Shown: positions 44,239 through 54,036 of the stretch, piece by piece
Position numbering within the stretch: position 1 is the stretch's first letter
How the letters are laid out: every line of letters starts with the position of its first letter
Assembly (NCBI GenBank): GCA_945787325.1
Contig: CALZHP010000006.1
Location: 1-62,158 of the forward strand
Source of the DNA: an uncultured Desulfobulbaceae bacterium
GTDB taxonomy: Bacteria; Desulfobacterota; Desulfobulbia; Desulfobulbales; BM004
Direction: 5' to 3'
Length of the DNA stretch: 62,158 nucleotides
The notes under the pieces: model-generated
The model's input: only the letters and a program-made list of their open reading frames with translations
Told to the model about the DNA's origin: nothing
Databases searched by the model: none
Translations under genes and position numbers: made by a program

Positions 44239-46833
44239 CTAAATTAGCTGACTCAATACACCCTGCAGGAATTTAATATTATAAGGTTTGGCAACTGCTG
44301 CTTTGAAGCCGAATGCTTCGTAATTGGACATAACCGTATCATCAGCGTACCCGCTAGCCACTATCGCGGTTACCTCAGGGTCTATTTCGTGCAGTTCCTT
44401 GATAGCCTCTTCTCCGCCTTTACCGCCGCGAATAGTCAGGTCCAAAATAACAATATCGAAAGGATTACCTTCATTTTTCGCTTTTCTATAACTTGAAACG
44501 GTCTCATCTCCGTTTTTTGTGATTTCGAATGTATACTCCAGGTGGCTCAATAAATTGCTGATCGTCTCAACAACTGACTCATCATCTTCCAGTACCAGAA
44601 TATGTTTTATTCCTGTTGACGTAACTTTTTCATCTTTCTTTTCGATGTCTGAAGGTCGTTCTTCTGGAGTTTTTGTTGCGGGAAGAAAAATATGAAAAAC
44701 AGCACCTCTGCCAGGAGAAGAATTTACCGTAATGCGACCACCGTGTTTTTTAATAATTGAATGACAAATTGCCAATCCCAAACCTGTTCCTTTAAGTGCT
44801 CCTCTTTCTTTTGTTGAAAAATATGGATCGAATATTTTAGGAATAATATCTGGTTTTATTCCGGATCCATTATCTTTTATTGAAATTTTCAAATAGTTAC
44901 CGGGAGAAATTGACAAGTTAGTTGAGTCTATTTCAATATTCTTTGCAGTAATATCAATTATGCCGCCATCTTGCATCGCATCTTTGGCATTCAATAACAG
45001 ATTATGCAGAACCTGTTCCATCTGTCCTTTATCAATTTCTACGGACCACAGTTCCTTGGGTGGGTTGAAATTGCACACGATATTTGAGCCGCTTAATATG
45101 AACTTACTGGAATCATCAATTAACCGGGCAAGGGAAATTGTTTCCATTGCTGGATCACCACCCTTTGCAAAGGTCAGCAGCTGTCTGGTCAAGTTTCTTG
45201 TTTTTTCAATTGCTCCTTCGGTCCTGCTCAAAAATTTGTATGAATTTTCAGAAGGGTTTGTATTTATCTTGGCAAGATCAATATTTCCGAATACGGCCGT
45301 CAGCAGATTATTGAAGTCATGTGCTATTCCTCCGGCCAGAACCCCCAGAGATTCGATGTTCTTTGCTCTCTGTGTCTCTTTTTCCATTCGTTTTTTTTCG
45401 GTAATATCTCTACAAATACCTCTAAACCCCTGCAATTCACCGCCTTCATTAAGAACAGGCACGCCGTTTGTTTCAAGTATGACGGGATAGCCTTTTTTGT
45501 GAAAAAGAATATTCTCAACAAAGCTGAATGGTTTTGTTGAGTTCATTATTGAGGCAATACCCTTTTCTGCGCGTTCAGCATTTTCTGGCGACATAAAGTA
45601 TGATGTTTTTTTTCCTAGGATCTCTTCAGCAGTATATCCTAGCATTGTCTCGGTCTGGGGACTTGAATATGTATAAATTCCTTTTGTGTCAATTTCCCAG
45701 AACCAGTCAGAGGTGGTTTCAACCAGGGACCTTAATTTTTCTTCACTTAGCTTTAGTTCTTCGGTCTGTAGACTGACCAGGTCTTCTAACTGTTCCCTAT
45801 ATTTATTGAATTCCCGGGTTATTACGCTCACTTCGTCCTGACCTGATGACTTTTCAGTATATGGTTTACCTGTACGGATTGCTTTCTGCAGTTTGGATAA
45901 AGGCGTAAGGGTCTTCTGGATCAGCAATGTGAGGATAATGCCGATTACTAGAAATGAGAAAATTAGGATATTCTTGTGAAAACTAATGTCTTTCTGAGCG
46001 TTCTCAACTATTTCACCAAGGGGTTGCTGTATTATCAGCCCCCAGCCTGTTGTAGGTATCTGCTGATAGAAAGCGATCCATTTAAAATTATCATATTCAT
46101 ACTCGGTTGTGCCGGATTTACCCAGCAGTACTTTTTGGACTGGATCATATACAGTATAGTCTTTTGAGAAATATGTCTCAGGGGAAATGTCGACATTGGG
46201 GTGGGCAAGAAGCCTGCCCTTTGAATCTACAATATATGCATAACCATTTCTGCCGATCCTGGCCGATTTTACCTGATCCAGAACAGCATTTTTGCCGGAC
46301 AAGGAAAGTACACCGCGGACCAGCCCTTTTGTTACACCATTCTCATCTGATATCGGCGTAGAAAAACCACTTACAAGCTCATTGATTGTTTTAGCGAGAA
46401 TGACATCTAGAAATATGGTTTTATTCTGTCGGTAAGTTTCCTTGATCCAATCCTGGTGCTGCAGTTTTTTCCCTGTCAGATGTGGTCTGCTTGGATAGGA
46501 TATCCAGTTTCCATTAAGATCGACTATAAATAAATAATTAAAAAACTGTGTTACGGAATTTATCTCAGCCAATTCGTGGTCTATTTTTTCTTTATCGAGG
46601 CTTCTGATGTGGTCCATCTTTGCAATTGCCTCAATTTCTTCAACATGATGGCTGAAAGAGTGTTCAAAGGAATTCACCAAATGTCTGGCTGTTTCTTCAT
46701 GATGCTTTTTTGCCTCGTAAATTTTTGCGTTCTTCAGCTTTGGAAACAAATAAAAATTCTGCAGGAGCAAAAGTCCACCCAAAACTGATACTAGAATGAT
46801 AATGAATTTGAATTTAAGGCTGTGAATATTCAA
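44239..46833 (-). CDS. Hybrid sensor histidine kinase (Cache, HAMP, PAS, kinase, receiver)
   Basis: This 864-residue protein has an N-terminal helix, a periplasmic double-Cache-like sensor (about residues 40-270, with ARIGRNGYAYIVDSKGRLL), a second helix near 290, a HAMP segment, a PAS domain (TSDWFWEIDTKGIYTYSS), a kinase core and a C-terminal receiver. The phospho-acceptor His is in AHDFNN near residue 505, and the receiver Asp in LDLTIRGG near 795. Cache domains usually bind small molecules such as organic acids or amino acids. It is the last gene after yejF, so peptides or amino acids are one possible stimulus (inferred). Confidence 0.92.
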   Translation of the reverse strand: MNIHSLKFKFIIILVSVLGGLLLLQNFYLFPKLKNAKIYEAKKHHEETARHLVNSFEHSFSHHVEEIEAIAKMDHIRSLDKEKIDHELAEINSVTQFFNYLFIVDLNGNWISYPSRPHLTGKKLQHQDWIKETYRQNKTIFLDVILAKTINELVSGFSTPISDENGVTKGLVRGVLSLSGKNAVLDQVKSARIGRNGYAYIVDSKGRLLAHPNVDISPETYFSKDYTVYDPVQKVLLGKSGTTEYEYDNFKWIAFYQQIPTTGWGLIIQQPLGEIVENAQKDISFHKNILIFSFLVIGIILTLLIQKTLTPLSKLQKAIRTGKPYTEKSSGQDEVSVITREFNKYREQLEDLVSLQTEELKLSEEKLRSLVETTSDWFWEIDTKGIYTYSSPQTETMLGYTAEEILGKKTSYFMSPENAERAEKGIASIMNSTKPFSFVENILFHKKGYPVILETNGVPVLNEGGELQGFRGICRDITEKKRMEKETQRAKNIESLGVLAGGIAHDFNNLLTAVFGNIDLAKINTNPSENSYKFLSRTEGAIEKTRNLTRQLLTFAKGGDPAMETISLARLIDDSSKFILSGSNIVCNFNPPKELWSVEIDKGQMEQVLHNLLLNAKDAMQDGGIIDITAKNIEIDSTNLSISPGNYLKISIKDNGSGIKPDIIPKIFDPYFSTKERGALKGTGLGLAICHSIIKKHGGRITVNSSPGRGAVFHIFLPATKTPEERPSDIEKKDEKVTSTGIKHILVLEDDESVVETISNLLSHLEYTFEITKNGDETVSSYRKAKNEGNPFDIVILDLTIRGGKGGEEAIKELHEIDPEVTAIVASGYADDTVMSNYEAFGFKAAVAKPYNIKFLQGVLSQLI

Positions 46834-46928
46834 GCGTTTAAATCTCCTGCGGGCTGGTTTTATAGGATAAGTAGTAGTTTATTAGCAAATGTTACTTACA
46901 GAAGCTTTATTTTCATATAAATAAAATG

Positions 46929-48545
46929 CTATAGATTCGTTTCGAGTTCAAATGCTGCTTTAAAAAGCTCTCGAGTATAAGGTTGTTGCGGGTTTTCAAA
47001 GACTTCAGATGCTTTTCCTGACTCGACAATCCGCCCGTTCTGCATGACCGCTATCTCATCGGCAAGTGCTCGTATAACACGCAGGTCATGGGAAATGAAA
47101 AGATATGTCATACCGTGTTTTCCCTGTAAGTCTTTCAACAGTTCGATAATCTGGGCCTGGATGGTCATATCCAGGGCGCTCGTCGGTTCATCAAGTACCA
47201 TAAACCTTGGTTTCAGAGCGACAGCACGGGCGATGGCTATTCTCTGCCGCTGGCCGCCGGAAAATTCATGCGGATACCTATCTGCCATTTCCGCCTCAAG
47301 GCCTACTTCCTGCAGACACTGCTCAACAATCCTGCGACGATCACTTTTGCTGGTTCCGATTCCATGCACCTTGAGACCTTCACCGATAATCTGTTCAATT
47401 GTCAAGCGGGGCGAGAGCGAGGAATAAGGATCCTGAAATACGACCTGCAGTTCCTTGCGTAAGGGACGCATATTGCCAGGAGATATATGCAGAAGATCGA
47501 GACTTTCGTCGTATTTACTTACATATCCAATCTCACCTTCACTCTCTATAAGGCGCAGAATACTCATGCCAAGAGTACTTTTGCCGGAACCGGACTCTCC
47601 AACTATGCCGTAGGTTGTGCCTTCTTTAATATTCAGGCTGACATCGTCAACAGCCTTGATAAAACCGACTGTTTTTTTGAAAAAGCCTTTCTTGATTGGG
47701 AAATGACATCGCAAATTGCCAATAGTTATGAGTGATTTGATCTCATCTTCTTTAGGTTCGGGTTCACCATGGGGAACGCTTTCCAGAAGAAGAATGGTGT
47801 AAGGGTCTCGGGGAGATCTAAAAACTTCGTCCGCGGGGCCGTCTTCAACTATTTTACCTTCATGCATAATATGGATATGATCAGCAACCTTGCGAACCAT
47901 ATTAAGATCGTGGGTAATGAGTAACACAGCCATACCCAATTCCTGTTGAATATCCTTTATCAGGTCGAGAATCTGTGCCTGTATGGTGACATCAAGGGCT
48001 GTGGTAGGTTCATCGGCTATGAGGAGGGCAGGGCGGCAGGCCAGGGCCATGGCTATCATGACACGCTGCCGTTGACCGCCGGACAATTGGTGAGGGAAGC
48101 TTCGCATTCTCTGTTCAGGGTCTTGTATTCCTGTTCGGTCTAAAAGTTCAATGGCTTTTAATTCTGCTTCATCTTTTGAGAGATTCTGGTGAATCACAAA
48201 TGGCTCAACCAACTGAGTGCCTATTGGATATACAGGATTCATGGATGTCATCGGCTCCTGAAAAATCATTGAAATATTGTTACCGCGTATTTCACGAATT
48301 CCATCCTCATCCATTTGCAGGATATCTTTGTCTTCGAATAGAATTTTTCCGTCAGTTGTAACTGTCGCAGATTTTTCAAGAAGCCTTAAAACAGAGAGGG
48401 CGGTGACCGATTTTCCGGAACCGGATTCTCCCACCAAAGCAACCGTCTCTCCTTTATCAATTGAAAGAGACACATCACTGACAACCGTGGAAGCACCCGA
48501 TTCTGTATGAAAAGTTACTGAAAGATTATTTATTTCCAGAAGCAT
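46929..48545 (-). CDS. yejF: Peptide ABC transporter, fused ATP-binding protein (YejF-like)
   Basis: This 538-residue protein contains two ABC ATPase domains. Each has a Walker A (GESGSGKS near residues 38 and 318), a signature motif (LSGGQRQR and FSGGQRQR) and a Walker B with glutamate (LLIADEPT and MVLDEPT). The insert after each domain is of the oligopeptide-transporter type. It follows yejE by 117 bp and completes the permease and ATPase set. No substrate-binding protein (YejA) is present in the window, so that gene must be elsewhere or absent. Confidence 0.93.
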   Translation of the reverse strand: MLLEINNLSVTFHTESGASTVVSDVSLSIDKGETVALVGESGSGKSVTALSVLRLLEKSATVTTDGKILFEDKDILQMDEDGIREIRGNNISMIFQEPMTSMNPVYPIGTQLVEPFVIHQNLSKDEAELKAIELLDRTGIQDPEQRMRSFPHQLSGGQRQRVMIAMALACRPALLIADEPTTALDVTIQAQILDLIKDIQQELGMAVLLITHDLNMVRKVADHIHIMHEGKIVEDGPADEVFRSPRDPYTILLLESVPHGEPEPKEDEIKSLITIGNLRCHFPIKKGFFKKTVGFIKAVDDVSLNIKEGTTYGIVGESGSGKSTLGMSILRLIESEGEIGYVSKYDESLDLLHISPGNMRPLRKELQVVFQDPYSSLSPRLTIEQIIGEGLKVHGIGTSKSDRRRIVEQCLQEVGLEAEMADRYPHEFSGGQRQRIAIARAVALKPRFMVLDEPTSALDMTIQAQIIELLKDLQGKHGMTYLFISHDLRVIRALADEIAVMQNGRIVESGKASEVFENPQQPYTRELFKAAFELETNL

Positions 48546-48662
48546 GTTTAAGTTCCTTTGTTGCAGGAAATAAGACTTGTGTGAATTTCATTATTCAATA
48601 TTGCCGACCATGTTGATAACTTATTGATTCTTTATGTTTTAACAATTTTCAATTTTAAATAT

Positions 48663-49721
48663 TCATTCTTCATTTTCATTAGCTTCAGCTAATGAAAGTC
48701 GCGGATCAAATGTCTCCCTGAGTGCTTCGCCAATAAAAACCAGTAGAATAAGCATACCGACCAAGACAGCAAAAGTGGTGAGTGACAGCCACCAAGATGT
48801 AATGTTTGCTTTGCCCTGAGCCAGTAGTTCACCCAGGCTCGGAGTGGCGGGTGGTACTCCCAGGCCAAGGAAATCGAGACTTGTCAGTGCCAGGATGGAA
48901 CCTGACATCCTGAAAGGCAGAAATGTGATAACCGGTGTCATGCCGTTTGGCAGCAGGTGTCTGAACATGATCGTAATATTACCAACACCAAGCGCCCTGG
49001 AAGCAGTTACATAATCCATGTTTCTGCCTTTTAGAAATTCAGCCCTTACATAATCGGATAAACCCATCCAGCCGAACATAGATAACAGGGCAAGGAGAAG
49101 AACGATGCTCGGTTTAAATATTGAGGCAAAAATAATAAGCAGGTAGAGCTCGGGCATGGCACCCCATATTTCGATGAATCGTTGAAAGAAAAGGTCTGTC
49201 CTGCCACCGAAATAGCCTTGGACAGCCCCAGCCAGAATGCCAAGGAGTGTGCCTATAATAGTTAGTGCAAAACCGAAAAGAATGGATATCCTGAAACCAT
49301 AAATCAGCCTGGCAAGTACATCCCTGCCGCGGTCGTCGGTGCCCAGTAAGTTGGCATTGGAAGGAGGTGATGGAACAGGTCCTTCAATGTCAAAGTTGAT
49401 TGAATTATAGCTGTGAGGGTTAGGTGGAAAAAGGGCCCAGTTGTCGCCAGAGGTGATTTTTTCAAGAATGTATGAATCCCGATAATCAGCCTCCGTCTCA
49501 AAGTCGCCACCGAAAGTTGTTTCCGGATATGCTTTGAAAATAGGAGAGTGTAATTCACCGTCATAGTAAACAAGGAAGGGTTTATCGTTGCTGATAAACT
49601 CGGCACCAAGTGAAAGAAGGAACAGTATTCCAAAAACAATAAGGCTGTAATAGCCGCGCTTGTTGGATCTGAAGCGCCGCCATCTTCGCCTGGCAAGACT
49701 GTTTTCTCTTCTTTTTTTCAT
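48663..49721 (-). CDS. yejE: Peptide ABC transporter permease (YejE-like)
   Basis: This BPD-type permease has one N-terminal helix (IVFGILFLLSLGAEF), a periplasmic segment with VPSPPSNANLLGTDDRGRD, and five C-terminal helices with the EAA-type loop YVTASRALGVGN that contacts the ATPase. I place the start at 49721 (MKKRRENS, 352 residues). The open frame goes 18 codons farther, but those codons are heptad-repeat DNA and read as the repetitive KPYAL. Its stop codon also lies in an ATTGAAR-type repeat. Confidence 0.93.
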   Translation of the reverse strand: MKKRRENSLARRRWRRFRSNKRGYYSLIVFGILFLLSLGAEFISNDKPFLVYYDGELHSPIFKAYPETTFGGDFETEADYRDSYILEKITSGDNWALFPPNPHSYNSINFDIEGPVPSPPSNANLLGTDDRGRDVLARLIYGFRISILFGFALTIIGTLLGILAGAVQGYFGGRTDLFFQRFIEIWGAMPELYLLIIFASIFKPSIVLLLALLSMFGWMGLSDYVRAEFLKGRNMDYVTASRALGVGNITIMFRHLLPNGMTPVITFLPFRMSGSILALTSLDFLGLGVPPATPSLGELLAQGKANITSWWLSLTTFAVLVGMLILLVFIGEALRETFDPRLSLAEANENEE

Positions 49722-50071
49722 AAGTCTAAAATATAAGGCGTATGGCTTATGGCGCAGGGCGTAAGGCTTGGGCATTGAATATTGAAGAATGACGATTGAA
49801 TTATAGTGTCAATCATCAGCATCATTGTTTGCTGATAATAATGAGACATGAAAAATAAAATGCGCATGACTGAATATACAATATGCAGACATTTTGTATT
49901 TTCATTTATCTTGTATTTGAAATTCAAATCTTCAATTTTCACTATAAAATTTTCAATTTAATGGCTTTGTGCCATAAGCCTTGTGCCTTTTGCCACTCAA
50001 TAATTGCAGAAAGTTCATTTTAATTTTTGGCATCCTCATTCTAATGGATACTGTTATATCAATTTAAATTT
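49722..50071. repeat. Repeat block between yejE and yejB
   Basis: This gap of about 350 bp is filled by heptads (TAAGGCN/ATGGCTT units, then ATTGAAR units), one palindromic repeat copy (about 49807-49848) and more heptads up to 49990. No gene is present. yejB and yejE would normally be adjacent, so the block was probably inserted or grew inside the operon. Confidence 0.75.
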
Positions 50072-51151
50072 CTACTCTACACTTTCAAACGAGATCCTGG
50101 GGTCGACAACTACATAGCTCAAGTCCGAGAGTAGTCTTGAAATAAGGCCTATAATTGTAAAAAAGAACAATGTTCCCAAAACAACAGGGTAGTCCCGGTT
50201 CATAACTGACTGATAGCCCAATAGGCCAAGTCCATCCAGCGAAAATATTGTTTCAATAAGCAGGCTGCCGGTAAAAAAGGCTGTGATAAATGAGCCCGGA
50301 AAACCTGTAATGATTGGGATAATGGCGTTTCTGAATACATGTTTATAAAGAACACTGTTTTCACTCAAACCTTTAGCGCGTGCTGTAAGTACATATTGTT
50401 TGTGAATTTCTTCAAGAAAGCTGTTCTTGGTAAGCAGGGTCATCACCGCAAGGCTGCCTACGGTACTGGAAATAATGGGAAGTACCATATGCCAGAGATA
50501 GTCAAGAATTTTGTCAATCAGGCTCAACTCTGACCAGTTATCGGAAACTATATCTCGTAGGGGGAAAATGCTCCAAAAACTTCCACCTCCGAACAGAACG
50601 ATAAGGAGAATAGCAAGTACGAAGCCGGGGATGGCATATCCTATTAATATGAAGGAGCTTGAAATAACGTCAAAACGCGAACCACTATTGACTGCTTTTG
50701 AAATGCCAAGTGGAATACATGTGCAGTACACGATAAGAAAAGTCCATAAGCCAAGTGACATGGATACCGGCAGCTTAGAAATGACAAGGCCTACTACACT
50801 TTTCCGGTGATAATAACTTTCCCCGAAATCGAGCATGAAGTAGTTTTTCATCATGGTGATAAATCGAACAGCGGGTGGTTTATCAAACCCGTATAGTTTG
50901 TTCAATTTATCCAGGCGCTCCTGGTCAAGCCCCTGGGCACCCTGATAAATATCTCCTGATTTACTGGCACGCACTTCACCCCCTCCGGTACCAATTCCCC
51001 TGCCTTCTCCGGAAGTATGGCCTTCCATCTCAGCTATCATACGTTCCACAGGGCCGCCCGGCACAAACTGCGTTACCACGAAGGTGACTAGCATGATACC
51101 AATCAGGGTGGGTATCATTAACAGTATTCTTCTGAGGATATATGAGGCCAT
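50072..51151 (-). CDS. yejB: Peptide ABC transporter permease (YejB-like)
   Basis: This 359-residue BPD-type permease begins with a helix typical of DppB/YejB proteins (LRRILLMIPTLIGIMLVTF), has a long periplasmic insertion (residues 35-95, Gly-rich at GEGRGIGTGGGE) and five further helices. The ATPase-contact loop is YVLTARAKGLSEN. The large insertion is characteristic of YejB rather than DppB. It lies about 215 bp after ggt on the same strand. Confidence 0.93.
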   Translation of the reverse strand: MASYILRRILLMIPTLIGIMLVTFVVTQFVPGGPVERMIAEMEGHTSGEGRGIGTGGGEVRASKSGDIYQGAQGLDQERLDKLNKLYGFDKPPAVRFITMMKNYFMLDFGESYYHRKSVVGLVISKLPVSMSLGLWTFLIVYCTCIPLGISKAVNSGSRFDVISSSFILIGYAIPGFVLAILLIVLFGGGSFWSIFPLRDIVSDNWSELSLIDKILDYLWHMVLPIISSTVGSLAVMTLLTKNSFLEEIHKQYVLTARAKGLSENSVLYKHVFRNAIIPIITGFPGSFITAFFTGSLLIETIFSLDGLGLLGYQSVMNRDYPVVLGTLFFFTIIGLISRLLSDLSYVVVDPRISFESVE

Positions 51152-51219
51152 GGGGGGTTACTTGTCTGCTATCATTTATGAGTTAAGCTGTAGTGTATAC
51201 ATAGTTTTTACGGCTCAAT

Positions 51220-51365
51220 GTTTTTAAATTGAAGAGTGAAGATTGAAAAGTGAAGATTGGTTTTTAAAATCTTAGAAAGTTGAAAATTCAAAATACCTGA
51301 AATTAAATACAATCTTCATTCAAACATCCAAAACAAAAAATCTGTTAATTTATTTTCATTCTTCA
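51220..51365. repeat. Heptad repeat between yejB and the gamma-glutamyltransferase gene
   Basis: The sequence has ATTGAAG/AGTGAAG units on the left (51225-51265) and their complements on the right (51340-51370), giving a loose inverted arrangement. The ggt stop codon lies within the right part. Confidence 0.6.
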
Positions 51366-52859
51366 TTATTCAATAACAACAACCGCTCCTCCACGACGAG
51401 GATCGCCGCCGCCAGAATCACCCGGTATTACCGTATGGACGCCGCCAAAATAAAGATCAAGGTCCTGCCAGATATTTACCGGCCAGTTCTTTTTCATTGC
51501 CGCAATTACTTCTTCAGAAAATCCCGGTTCCATCTGCATAATTTCTTCATCCCAATGGATACGTGGGGCGATCACAGCTTCCTGAATTGGAATATTGTAA
51601 TCGATTATACTGCTGAGCACCTGCGTTATTGCTGTGCGAATGCGCTTGCTGCCGCCACTGCCGATGACAAGTTTTGCATCGCCATCATTTAATAGAATAG
51701 AGGGAGACATCATCGAAGCAACTCTTTGACCCGGTGGACTCGCGTGAAAACCTTGTGGATGCAGGTCGTCCTCTCCCATCATATTGTTGAGCATAATACC
51801 GGTTCCAGGTGCGATATAGCCGGAACCTTCGCCATTGGAGGTGGTCATGCTGGCCACATTGCCATAACTGTCTGCAATACTTACCTGGGTCGTGCCCCTG
51901 GTAAAATGCCTCATGTGATTTTCAATCTCATTTTGGGGGAGTTTTCGGATTCGTTCTACTTCCAGCATTCTTGCTGCAGTACGTAGTGCGAATTCCGGTG
52001 ATCCCCACTCAACAGTTTCGGGAGATTCTTCGCTCATTAATGAAAGAGCTACGGCAATCAGGGAACCACCCAGGGAGGGAAAAGGATTGGTCAAAAATGT
52101 ATAACCCCGGTAATCGACAGCAAGAGGACTTCTTTCAATAACTTCGTATGCTGCCAAGTCATCAATGGTTAAGAGACCCTGGCCCTTTCGCATATCTTCC
52201 GCTATTGCATGGGCAATTGCTCCATGATAAAAGCTTTCTCCTTTGTCCTCCGGCAATTTTTCCATGAAGTCCGCGAGATCTGGGTTGCTGATGCGGTCAC
52301 CCTTTAAGAGATATTTACCTTCTGGCGCATAAAGCTTACGACCTTCTGCCGTGAGGGTAAGAATAGGCTTCAACAGGCCGTAAAAACATGACTGACTGGC
52401 ATTGATTTCAAGACCTTCACGGGCCAGGCGGATTGCCGGTTTTAGGATTGCTTCGAGGGGAAGTTGCCCTAAGCGATGATGAACGTGCAGATATCCTTTC
52501 AGGTTTGCGGGAACAGCAACAGAACCAAGACCTACGTTGAAGTCCTGGTCAGAACCGGGAAAATGGATAGTTACCGGGAAAAAGTGGGGTTCCAGGTCAT
52601 TATTATCAAGTCCAAGACCTGGTGTGTCTACAAAGAAATCAAAGAGAATCTCTTCGCTTTCACCATTGGCGCCGGATGTCCTGGCAAGCAGAAAACCACC
52701 GCCGCCCAGGCTAGTTGGTCCGGATTCAGCCACTGCCCCGGCAAAGCCTGCAGCCACTGCTGCATCAAAAGCATTACCCCCCTCCTTTAATACCTCTGCT
52801 GCTGCGGCGCTTACTTCAGGATGTCCGGTTGCTACAACAGCTTTGTTGTAACATTTCAT
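51366..52859 (-). CDS. ggt: Gamma-glutamyltransferase family protein, apparently cytosolic
   Basis: This 497-residue Ntn-hydrolase precursor should self-cleave before T323 in RGTTQVSIAD, forming large and small subunits. The glycine-rich GGGGFLLAR near residue 52 and SGGSKRIR near the C terminus are family motifs. There is no signal peptide, unlike periplasmic GGTs, so it should act in the cytosol. It overlaps the carboxylate-amine ligase gene by 4 bases (ATGA) and is followed by a peptide permease set. The context suggests making and breaking of gamma-glutamyl compounds in one operon (inferred). Confidence 0.92.
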   Translation of the reverse strand: MKCYNKAVVATGHPEVSAAAAEVLKEGGNAFDAAVAAGFAGAVAESGPTSLGGGGFLLARTSGANGESEEILFDFFVDTPGLGLDNNDLEPHFFPVTIHFPGSDQDFNVGLGSVAVPANLKGYLHVHHRLGQLPLEAILKPAIRLAREGLEINASQSCFYGLLKPILTLTAEGRKLYAPEGKYLLKGDRISNPDLADFMEKLPEDKGESFYHGAIAHAIAEDMRKGQGLLTIDDLAAYEVIERSPLAVDYRGYTFLTNPFPSLGGSLIAVALSLMSEESPETVEWGSPEFALRTAARMLEVERIRKLPQNEIENHMRHFTRGTTQVSIADSYGNVASMTTSNGEGSGYIAPGTGIMLNNMMGEDDLHPQGFHASPPGQRVASMMSPSILLNDGDAKLVIGSGGSKRIRTAITQVLSSIIDYNIPIQEAVIAPRIHWDEEIMQMEPGFSEEVIAAMKKNWPVNIWQDLDLYFGGVHTVIPGDSGGGDPRRGGAVVVIE

Positions 52860-53989
52860 TGCCAGAATTCCTTGCGCATCTCTTCTATAACAGAGGAATA
52901 ATTCCCGGTTTCCCAGTAAATTTTTCTTTGTTGGTCGGTGGATGTACCATTTGCCAGGATGTTTTCAATACCCAATATATAATTTTCAGTCTGCAATTCT
53001 TTAGTTACAGGTGCCACATACTTCAGCAGGTCGGATGCTGCATCAGCCATGGTTTTCTTTTCAATTGATAACGGGTCCACAAACGTTCCTTTAGTACCAT
53101 ACCGAGCGGCCTGCCATTTATTGCTCCTCAGTATCTGCATATTAGGGCAGGGCATAGCCTCGGTACTGCATGTGCCGTTTTCTGAACGTGCGAGGGTAAC
53201 TACCAGGGCCTGGATAAGGGCGACCAGGGCCAGTATATCTTTGTATCGCGATGGCAGATCACAAATTCTTACTTCAATCGTGCCGAAATCCGGGTGAGGG
53301 CGCACATCCCACCATAGGTCCCTCACTTCTCTAATAATTTCTGTGGAAAACAGAAGATTAGCTACATTTTTGTAATTATTCCAGCTGACAAGATGATCTG
53401 GTATGCCCGCCAGCGGTAATGCTTCGAAAAGTTTTGACCGGTAAGACTGCAGCCCAGTATCCCATCCTTCGTAAAATGGTGATGAAGTAGTTAGCGCCAG
53501 TAACACAGGGAGATAAATGCGGATATTATCGCAGACTTTAATAGCTGTTTCACTATCAGATATGCCAACGTGCACATGGAGTCCCTGGGTAATAAATCTG
53601 CGCCCTATAAGCTGCAGATCTTCCATGATTCTACCATAACGTTCGTTGGGTGACAGGACCTGTTCATGAATCCTGGCAAAAGGGTGCAGGCTGGCGGCAT
53701 ATAACAGGGTATCGTGCTTTTCGGCAAGAGTTTCGGTGTATCTACATATATCTGAGAGGTTTTTATCAACATCTGCAACTGTTGGGCAGATATCTGTGTT
53801 GACCTCTATCATGGATTGAATAAATTCTGGTTTTATGCGGTTAATCATAGAATCAGGAACTGACTCGAGTATAGTTGGGGCCGTGTGTGTCAGATTGAGG
53901 GTATCTTTGTCAAGAAGCTGGAATTCTAATTCAACACCCAGGGTAAAAGGATCACTGGTATTAAATACTATTTCTTCTAATTTGCTCAT
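52856..53989 (-). CDS. Carboxylate-amine ligase, GCS2/YbdK family
   Basis: This 377-residue ATP-dependent ligase resembles YbdK and type 2 glutamate-cysteine ligases. The N-terminal FTLGVELEFQLLD, the central GLHVHVGI near residue 138 and the segment FGTIEVRICDLPSRY near 240 are family landmarks. It may form a gamma-glutamyl bond to cysteine or another amine. No glutathione synthetase gene is nearby. The stop overlaps the start of ggt, and the M20 amidohydrolase gene lies just upstream. Confidence 0.92.
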   Translation of the reverse strand: MSKLEEIVFNTSDPFTLGVELEFQLLDKDTLNLTHTAPTILESVPDSMINRIKPEFIQSMIEVNTDICPTVADVDKNLSDICRYTETLAEKHDTLLYAASLHPFARIHEQVLSPNERYGRIMEDLQLIGRRFITQGLHVHVGISDSETAIKVCDNIRIYLPVLLALTTSSPFYEGWDTGLQSYRSKLFEALPLAGIPDHLVSWNNYKNVANLLFSTEIIREVRDLWWDVRPHPDFGTIEVRICDLPSRYKDILALVALIQALVVTLARSENGTCSTEAMPCPNMQILRSNKWQAARYGTKGTFVDPLSIEKKTMADAASDLLKYVAPVTKELQTENYILGIENILANGTSTDQQRKIYWETGNYSSVIEEMRKEFWQ

Positions 53990-54036
53990 TCGGTATCGTC
54001 TCCTATGCCAATCGCCAATTTGATTAATGCCACATC

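Noticed and set aside
49722-49775. Longer YejE start at 49775
   Set aside because: The extra codons are heptad-repeat DNA and give a repetitive, non-homologous N terminus.
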